64,000 bases of DNA from Megachile rotundata. Taxonomy: Eukaryota > Arthropoda > Insecta > Hymenoptera > Megachilidae. Location of the stretch: the NCBI RefSeq assembly GCF_050947335.1, contig NW_027473847.1, positions 1 to 64,000 of the forward strand. Reading direction: 5' to 3'. Under the pieces are notes generated by a model, which saw only the letters and a program-made list of their open reading frames with translations, had not been told where the DNA came from and searched no databases. A program made the position numbers and the translations under genes. Shown here piece after piece: positions 55,419-64,000 of the stretch (its first letter is position 1; each line of letters begins with the position of its first letter).

Positions 55419-57160
55419 GTGGGTGTAAAGAGTATAGTAATTGTCATTATATCGATCATGTAAGCATAATATGGCTAATAATATGAGTTAGATTTATAAT
55501 AATAAGAGTAATGAGTATAGCAATTGGCGTACTATCGATCATATAAGCATAATATGGCTAATAATATGAGTTAGATTGATAATAATAAGAGTGATAAGTA
55601 TAGGAATTGTCGTTCTATCGGTCATATAACCATAATATGGATAATAATATGAGTTAGATTGATAATAGTGAGTGTAATAAGTATAGTAATTGTCGTTCTA
55701 TCGATCATATAAGCACAATATCGCTAATAATATGAGTTAGATTGATAATAATAAGAGTAATGAGTATAGTAATTGTCGTACTATCGGTCATATAACCATG
55801 ATATGGCTAGTAATATGAGTTAGAATGATAATAGTGAGTGTAATAAGTATAGTAATTGTCGTTATATCGATCATGTAAGCATAATATGGCTAATAATATG
55901 AGTTAGATTGATAATAATAAGAGGAATGAGTATAGTAATTGTCGTACTATCGATCATATAAGCATAATATGGCTAATAATATGAGTTAGATTGATACTAA
56001 TAAGAGCAATAAGTATAGTAATTGTCGTTCAATCGACCATATCTGCATAATATGGTTAATAATATGAGCTAGATTAATAATAATAAGAGTAATAAGTACA
56101 GTAATTGTCGTTATATCGATCATATAAGCATAATGTGGCTAATAATATGAGTTAGATTGATAATATTGAGCGTAATAAGTATAGTAATTGTCGTTCTATC
56201 GATCATATAAGCATAATGTGGCTAATAAAATGAGATAGACTGATAATAGTTAGCGTAATAAGTATAGTAATTGTCGTTCTATCGATCATATAAGCATAAT
56301 ATCGCTAATAATATGAGTTAGAATGAAAATAATAAGAGTAATGAGTATAGTAATTGTCGTACTATCGATCATATAAGCATAATATGGCTAATAATATGAG
56401 TTAGATTGATAATAATAAGAGTAATGAGTAAAGTAATTGTCGTACTATCGATCATATCTGCATAGTTGGCTAATAATATGAGCCAGATTGATAATAATAA
56501 GAGTAATAAGTATAGTAATTGTCGTTCTATCGGTCATATAACCATAATATGGCTGATAATATGAGTTAGATTGATAATAGTGAGTGTAATAAGTAACGTA
56601 ATTGTCGTTCTATCGATCATATAAGCACAATATCGCTAATAATATGAGTTAGATTGATAATAATAAGAGTAATGAGTATAGTAATTGTCGTACTATCGGT
56701 CATATAACCATGATATGACTAGTAATTGGAGTTAAAATGATAATAGTGAGTGTAATATGTATAGTAATTGTCGTTCTATCGATCATATAAGCACAATATC
56801 GCTAATAATATGAGTTAGATTGATAATAATAAGAGTAATGAGTCTAGTAATTGTCGTACTATCGGTCATATAACCATGATATGACTAGTAATATGAGTTA
56901 AAATGATAATAGTGAGTGTAATAAGTATAGTAATTGTCGTTCTATCGGTCATATAACCATAATATGGCTGATAATATGAGTTAGATTGATAATAGTGAGT
57001 GTAATAAGTAACGTAATTGTCGTTCTATCGATCATATAAGCACAATATCGCTAATAATATGAGTTAGATTGATAATAATAAGAGTAATTTTTACAGTAAT
57101 TGTCGTTATATCGATCATATAAGCATAATATTGCTAATAATATGAGTTAGATTGATAATA
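55419..57160 (-). repeat. 21-monomer tandem duplication, unit 1
   Basis: It begins at gtgggtgtaaagag and is 1,742 bases (21 x 83 minus 1). The second unit starts on the next base. Ordered markers: gtcattatatcg, aattggcg, gagtgataag, atatggataat, gtcgttcaatcgacc, taataaaatg, gcatagttggc, taagtaacg, taattggagtt, taatatgtatag, gagtctag and aatttttacag. Confidence 0.9.
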
Positions 57161-58818
57161 GTGGGTGTAAAGAGTATAGTAATTGTCATTATATCGATCA
57201 TGTAAGCATAATATGGCTAATAATATGAGTTATATTTATAATAATAAGAGTAATGAGTATAGCAATTGGCGTACTATCGATCATATAAGCATAATATGGC
57301 TAATAATATGAGTTAGATTGATAATAATAAGAGTGATAAGTATAGGAATTGTCGTTCTATCGGTCATATAACCATAATATGGATAATAATATGAGTTAGA
57401 TTGATAATAGCGAGTGTAATAAGTATAGTAATTGTCGTTCTATCGATCATATAAGCACAATATCGCTAATAATATGAGTTAGATTGATAATAATAAGAGT
57501 AATGAGTATAGTAATTGTCGTACTATCGGTCATATAACCATGATATGGCTAGTAATATGAGTTAGAATGATAATAGTGAGTGTAATAAGTATAGTAATTG
57601 TCGTTATATCGATCATGTAAGCATAATATGGCTAATAATATGAGTTAGATTGATAATAATAAGAGCAATGAGTATAGTAATTGTCGTACTATCGATCATA
57701 TAAGCATAATATGGCTAATAATATGAGTTAGATTGATAATAATAAGAGCAATAAGTATAGTAATTGTCGTTCAATCGACCATATCTGCATAATATGGTTA
57801 ATAATATGAGCTAGATTAATAATAATAAGAGTAATAAGTACAGTAATTGTCGTTATATCGATCATATAAGCATAATGTGGCTAATAATATGAGTTAGATT
57901 GATAATATTGAGCGTAATAAGTATAGTAATTGTCGTTCTATCGATCATATAAGCATAATATCGCTAATAATATGAGTTAGATTGAAAATAATAAGAGTAA
58001 TGAGTATAGTAATTGTCGTACTATCGATCATATAAGCATAATATGGCTAATAATATGAGTTAGATTGATAATAATAAGAGTAATGAGTAAAGTAATTGTC
58101 GTACTATCGATCATATCTGCATAGTTGGCTAATAATATGAGCCAGATTGATAATAATAAGAGTAATAAGTATAGTAATTGTCGTTCTATCGGTCATATAA
58201 CCATAATATGGCTGATAATATGAGTTAGATTGATAATAGTGAGTGTAATACGTAACGTAATTGTCGTTCTATCGATCATATAAGCACAATATCGCTAATA
58301 ATATGAGTTAGATTGATAATAATAAGAGTAATGAGTATAGTAATTGTCGTACTATCGGTCATATAACCATGATATGACTAGTAATTGGAGTTAAAATGAT
58401 AATAGTGAGTGTAATATGTATAGTAATTGTCGTTCTATCGATCATATAAGCACAATATCGCTAATAATATGAGTTAGATTGATAATAATAAGAGTAATGA
58501 GTCTAGTAATTGTCGTACTATCGGTCATATAACCATGATATGACTAGTAATATGAGTTAAAATGATAATAGTGAGTGTAATAAGTATAGTAATTGTCGTT
58601 CTATCGGTCATATAACCATAATATGGCTGATAATATGAGTTAGATTGATAATAGTGAGTGTAATAAGTAACGTAATTGTCGTTCTATCGATCATATAAGC
58701 ACAATATCGCTAATAATATGAGTTAGATTGATAATAATAAGAGTAATTTTTACAGTAATTGTCGTTATATCGATCATATAAGCATAATATTGCTAATAAT
58801 ATGAGTTAGATTGATAAT
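57161..58818 (-). repeat. 21-monomer tandem duplication, unit 2 (one monomer shorter)
   Basis: Same ordered markers as unit 1, but the taataaaatg monomer is absent, so the offset falls from 1,742 to 1,659, a clean loss of one 83-base unit. Private substitutions include gttatatttat near 57,230, gatagcgagtg near 57,407 and aatacgtaacg near 58,249. Confidence 0.9.
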
Positions 58819-59904
58819 AATAAGAGTAATAGGTATAGCAATTGTCGTTCTATCGATCATATAAGCATAATACGGCTAATAATATGAGTTAGATTGATAA
58901 TAATAAGAGTAATGAGTATAGTAATTGTCGTACTATCGATCATATCTGCATAATTGGCTAATAATATGAGCCAGATTGATAATAATAAGAGTAATAAGTA
59001 TAGTAATTGTCGTTCTATCGGTCATATAACCATAATATGGCTGATAATATGAGTTAGATTGATAATAGTGAGTGTAATAAGTAACGTAATTGTCGTTCTA
59101 TCGATCATATAAGCACAATATCGCTAATAATATGAGTTTGATTGATAATAATAAGAGTAATGAGTATAGTAATTGTCGTACTATCGGTCATATAACCATG
59201 ATATGACTAGTAATATGAGTTAAAATGATAATAGTGAGTGTAATAAGTATAGTAATTGTCGTTATATCGATCATGTAAGCATAATATGGCTAATAATATG
59301 AGTTAGATTGATAATAATAAGAGTAATGAGTATACTAATTGTCGTTCTATTCATCATATAAGCATAATATGATTAATAATATGAGTTAAATTGATAATAA
59401 TAAGAGTAATAAGTATAGTAATTGTCGTTCTATCGATCATATCTGCATAATATGGCTAATAATATGAGTTAGACTGATAACAGTGAGTGTACTAAGTATA
59501 GTAAGTGTCGCTCTATCGATCATATTAGCATAATATGGCTAATAATATGAGTTAGATTGATAATAATAAGAGTAGTAAGTACAGTAATTGTCGTTATATC
59601 GATCATATAAGCATAATGTGGCTAATAATATGAGTTAGATTGATAATAATAAGAGTAATTTTTACAGTAATTGTCGTTATATCGATCATATAAGCATAAT
59701 ATTGCTAATAATATGAGTTAGATTGATAATAATAAGAGTAATAGGTGTAGCAATTGTCGTTCTATCGATCATATAAGCATAATACGGCTAATAATATGAG
59801 TTAGATTGATAATAATAAGAGTAATGAGTATAGTAATTGTCGTTCTATCGATCATATTTGCATAATATGGTTAATAATATGAGTTAGATTGATAGCAGTG
59901 AGTG
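58819..59904 (-). repeat. Mosaic of 54.5-55.2 kb and 52.3-52.6 kb segments
   Basis: 58,931-59,648 matches 54,452-55,169 (offset 4,479; gactgataac at 59,472). From 59,649 the aatttttacag, atattgc, atacggc, catatttgc and gatagcagtg series follows 52,350-52,600. Confidence 0.83.
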
Positions 59905-61341
59905 TAATAAGTATAGTAATTGTCGTTATATCGATCATGTAAGCATAATATGGCTAATAATATGAGTTAGATTGATAATAATAAGAGCAATGAGTATAGT
60001 AATTGTCGTACTATCGATCATATAAGCATAATATGGCTAATAATATGAGTTAGATTGATAATAATAAGAGCAATAAGTATAGTAATTGTCGTTCAATCGA
60101 CCATATCTGCATAATATGGTTAATAATATGAGCTGGATTAATAATAATAAGAGTAATAAGTACAGTAATTGTCGTTATATCGATCATATAAGCATAATGT
60201 GGCTAATAATATGAGTTAGATTGATAATATTGAGCGTAATAAGTATAGTAATTGTCGTTCTATCGATCATATAAGCATAATGTGGCTAATAAAATGAGTT
60301 AGATTGATAATAGTTAGCGTAATAAGTATAGTAATTGTCGTTCTATCGATCATATAAGCATAATATCGCTAATAATATGAGTTAGATTGAAAATAATAAG
60401 AGTAATGAGTATAGTAATTATCGTACTATCGATCATATAAGCATAATATGGCTAATAATATGAGTTAGATTGATAATAATAAGAGTAATGAGTATAGTAA
60501 TTGTCGTACTATCGATCATATCTGCATAATTGGCTAATAATATGAGCCAGATTGATAATAATAAGAGTAATAAGTATAGTAATTGTCGTTCTATCGGTCA
60601 TATAACCATAATATGGCTGATAATATGAGTTAGATTGATAATAGTGAGTGTAATAAGTAACGTAATTGTCGTTCTATCGATCATATAAGCACAATATCGC
60701 TAATAATATGAGTTAGATTGATAATAATAAGAGTAATGAGTATAGTAATTGTCGTACTATCGGTCATATAACCATGATATGACTAGTAATTGGAGTTAAA
60801 ATGATAATAGTGAGTGTAATATGTATAGTAATTGTCGTTCTATCGATCATATAAGCACAATATCGCTAATAATATGAGTTAGATTGATAATAATAAGAGT
60901 AATGAGTCTAGTAATTGTCGTACTATCGGTCATATAACCATGATATGACTAGTAATATGAGTTAAAATGATAATAGTGAGTGTAATAAGTATAGTAATTG
61001 TCGTTCTACCGGTCATATAACCATAATATGGCTGATAATATGAGTTAGATTGATAATAGTGAGTGTAATAAGTAACGTAATTGTCGTTCTATCGATCATA
61101 TAAGCACAATATCGCTAATAATATGAGTTAGATTGATAATAATAAGAGTAATTTTTACAGTAATTGTCGTTATATCGATCATATAAGCATAATATTGCTA
61201 ATAATATGAGTTAGATTGATAATAATAAGAGTAATAGGTATAGCAATTGTCGTTCTATCGATCATATAAGCATAATACGGCTAATAATATGAGTTAGATT
61301 GATAATAATAAGAGTAATGAGTATAGTAATTGTCGTACTAT
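59905..61341 (-). repeat. Third copy of the 21-monomer unit's later part (1.4 kb)
   Basis: It matches 55,841-57,140 at offset 4,064 (taattggagtt 60,785 against 56,721; gagtaattttt 61,146 against 57,082). It retains the taataaaatg monomer that unit 2 lost. After 61,200 it follows 58,800-58,935. Confidence 0.86.
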
Positions 61342-62619
61342 CGGTCATATAACCATGATATGGCTAGTAATATGAGTTAGAATGATAATAGTGAGTGTAA
61401 TAAGTATAGTAATTGTCGTTATATCGATCATGTAAGCATAATATGGCTAATAATATGAGTTAGATTGATAATAATAAGAGTAATGAGTATAGCAATTGGC
61501 GTACTATCGATCATATAAGCATAATATGGCTAATAATATGAGTTAGATTGATAATAATAAGAGTGATAAGTATAGGAATTGTCGTTCTATCGGTCATATA
61601 ACCATAATATGGATAATAATATGAGTTAGATTGATAATAGTGAGTGTAATAAGTATAGTAATTGTGGTTCTATCGATCATATAGGCATAATAGTGCTAAT
61701 AATATGAGTTAGATTGATAATAATAAGAGTAATGAGTATAGTAATTGTGGTTCTATCGATCATATAAGCATAATATGGCTAATAATATGAGTTAGATTGA
61801 TAATAATAAGAGTAATAAGTATAGTAATTGTCGATCTATTGATCACATCTGCATAATATGGGTAATAATATGAGTTAGATTGATAATAATAAGAGTAATG
61901 AGTATAGTAAGTGTCGTACTATCGATCATATAAGCATAATATGGCCAATAATATGAGTTAGATTGATAATAATAAGAGCAATAAGTATAGTAATTGTCGT
62001 TCTATCGATCATATCTGCATAATATGGTTAATAATATGAGTTAGATTGATAACAATAAGAGTAATGAGTATAGTAATTGCCGTACTATCGGTCATATAAC
62101 CATGATATGACTAATAATATGAGTTAAAATGATAATAGTGAGTGTACTAAGTATAGTAAGTGTCGTTCTATCGATCATATTAGCATAATATGGCTAATAA
62201 TATGAGTTAGATTGATAATAATAAGAGTAGTAAGTACAGTAATTGTCGTTATATCGATCATATAAGCATAATGTGGCTAATAATATGAGTTAGATTGGTA
62301 ATAATAAGAGTAATAAGTATAGTAATTGTCGTTCTATCGATCATATAAGCATAATATGGTTAATAATATGAGTTTGATTGATAATAATAAGAGTAATGAG
62401 TATACTAATTGTCGTTCTATTCATCATATAAGCATAATATGATTAATAATATGAGTTAAATTGTTAGTAATAAGAGTAATAAGTATAGTAATTGTCGTTC
62501 TATCGATCATATTTGCATAATATGGTTAATAATATGAGTTAGATTGATAGCAGTGAGTGTAATAAATATAGTAATTGTGGTTCTATCGATCATATAAGCA
62601 TAATATGGCTAATAATATG
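61342..62619 (-). repeat. Segment repeated at 62.6-63.2 kb, plus mixed monomers
   Basis: The part up to about 61,977 recurs at about 62,620-63,222, first at offset 1,328 and then 1,245 after the later copy loses one monomer. Markers: gttagaatg, gagtgataag, atatggataat, ttgtggttc, atagtgc, attgatcacatctg and atggccaat. The rest mixes elements of the 12-monomer segment (catattagc, gagtttgattg, ttctattcatc). Confidence 0.82.
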
Positions 62620-64000
62620 AGTTAGATTGATAATAATAAGAGTAATGAGTATAGTAATTGTCGTACTATCGGTCATATAACCATGATATGGCTAGTAATA
62701 TGAGTTAGAATGATAATAGTGAGTGTAATAAGTATAGTAATTGTCGTTATATCGATCATGTAAGCATAATATGGCTAATAATATGAGTTAGATTGATAAT
62801 AATAAGAGTGATAAGTATAGGAATTGTCGTTCTATCGGTCATATAACCATAATATGGATAATAATATGAGTTAGATTGATAATAGTGAGTGTAATAAGTA
62901 TAGTAATTGTGGTTCTATCGATCATATAGGCATAATAGTGCTAATAATATGAGTTAGATTGATAATAATAAGAGTAATGAGTATAGTAATTGTGGTTCTA
63001 TCGATCATATAAGCATAATATGGCTAATAATATGAGTTAGATTGATAATAATGAGAGTAATAAGTATAGTAATTGTCGATCTATTGATCACATCTGTATA
63101 ATATGGGTAATAATATGAGTTAGATTGATAATAATAAGAGTAATGAGTATAGTAAGTGTCGTACTATCGATCATATAAGCATAATATGGCCAATAATATG
63201 AGTTAGATTGATAATAATAAGAGTAATGAGTATACTAATTGTCGTTCTATTCATCATATAAGCATAATATGGTTAATAATATGAGTTAGATTGATAATAA
63301 TAAGAAAAATGAGTATAGTAATTGTCGTCCTATCGATCACATAAGCATAATATGGCTCATAATATGAGTTAGATTGATAATAGTGAGTGTAATAAGTATA
63401 GTAATTGTCGTTCTATCGATCATATCTGCATAATATGGTCAATAATATGAGTTAGATTGGTAATAATAAGAGTAATAAGTATAGTAATTGTCGTTCTATC
63501 GATCATATAAGCATAATATGGTTAATAATATGAGTTAGATTGATAATAATAAGAGTAATGAGTATAGTAACTGTCGTACTATCGATCATATAAGCATGAT
63601 ATGGCTAGTAATATGAGTTAGTTTGATAATAGTGAGTGTAATAAGTATAGTAATTGTCGTTATATCGATCATGTAAGCATAATATGGCTAATAATATGAG
63701 TTAGATTGATAATAATAAGAGCAATGAGTATAGTAATTGTCGTACTATCGATCATATAAGCATAATATGGCTAATAATATGAGTTAGATTGATAATAGTG
63801 AGTGTAATAAGTATAGTAATTGTCGTTCTATCGATCATAAAAGCACAATATCGCTAATAATATGAGTTAGATTGATAATAATAAGAGTAATAAGTACAGT
63901 AATTGTCGTTATATCGATCATATAAGCATAATATGGCTAATAATATGAGTTAGATTGATAATAATAAGAGTAATAGGTATAGTAATTGTCGTTCTATCGA
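62620..64000 (-). repeat. Second copy of that segment and the window's right end
   Basis: The copy ends near 63,222. The remaining nine or so monomers include aagaaaaatgag, ggctcataat, gattggtaat and gttagtttgat variants without a long collinear partner that I could trace. The array leaves the window inside a monomer, so its right boundary is not seen. Confidence 0.83.

Larger units (their letters stand above)
40986..64000 (-). repeat. Satellite Block B: 83-bp monomer array, inverted orientation
   Basis: The core reads as the reverse complement of Block A: gagttagattga and cataatatggctaataat instead of tcaatctaactc and attattagccatattatg. The spacing is again 83 (agtta at 41,051 and 41,134), with some 81-82 base monomers such as those reading gcataattggc. 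G exceeds C on the plus strand, the mirror of Block A. Variants differ from A: many monomers have gataatagtgagtgtaat, atcggtcatataacc or atcgatcatgtaag, and I found no counterpart of A's caggtttag or of its gtggatatg forms. No gene or foreign insert is present, and the array runs off the right end. Confidence 0.98.

Noticed and set aside
1..64000. Coding minisatellite or repeat protein
   Set aside because: 83 is not a multiple of 3, stops such as taa and tag occur in every monomer, and no long open frame exists on either strand.
1..64000. CENP-B box
   Set aside because: The conserved TTCG...CGGG core of the mammalian CENP-B box is not present in the monomer; cgttc/gaacg pieces are too short to count.
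1..64000. Transposon or retroelement-derived tandem repeat
   Set aside because: I saw no terminal repeats, target duplications, poly-A tails or transposase/reverse transcriptase frames; the duplications are in-phase whole-monomer events.
1..64000. tRNA, rRNA or telomeric repeats
   Set aside because: No G/C-rich structured RNA region or TTAGGG/TTAGG-type run is visible; the sequence is uniform satellite.

Overview
The whole window is satellite DNA. Every readable base belongs to one AT-rich tandem repeat with an 83-bp monomer (about 75% A+T when one typical monomer is counted by hand). By length there are roughly 490 monomers before an assembly gap and about 277 after it. I see no gene, RNA gene, transposon, CRISPR array or unique sequence. 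Long homogeneous arrays with multi-kilobase higher-order repeats, plus a 100-N gap, point to a eukaryotic nuclear genome assembly and a heterochromatic, possibly centromeric or pericentromeric, locus. The sequence does not tell me which species.

Layout. Block A (1-40,885) carries the monomer in one orientation. A run of exactly 100 N (40,886-40,985) follows, and Block B (40,986-64,000) carries the same monomer in the opposite orientation. The two blocks use different monomer variants, so B is not simply the reverse copy of the visible part of A. In A the higher-order structure runs as follows. A 2.8-kb unit occurs twice (1-5,210). A 4.4-kb segment is repeated with no difference I could find (6,381-10,783 and 12,026-16,428), with further partial copies between and after. 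A 7,635-bp period (about 92 monomers) covers 19,345-32,360 and contains a nested 13-monomer tandem duplication. Shorter shuffled copies follow up to about 38,740. The last 2 kb before the gap are more mixed. In B the duplications include a 36-monomer tandem pair (43,160-49,102), a longer-range copy 6,885 bp apart, a 21-monomer head-to-tail pair (55,419-58,818) and several 9- to 17-monomer copies.

How it works together. Nothing here is coding: 83 is not a multiple of 3, so any frame shifts at every monomer and meets stops. The structure is what repeated in-register unequal exchange or conversion between monomers would leave: all junctions I could place keep the 83-bp phase, and larger units are mosaics of smaller ones. 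Possible functional signals inside the monomer are an imperfect dyad in the conserved half and a TATCGATA palindrome present in a subset of Block A monomers. Two monomers equal 166 bp, close to the DNA length in a chromatosome. Any role in centromere or heterochromatin function is inference. All alignments were done by eye from diagnostic variants, so junction positions are good to a few tens of bases and identities are approximate.
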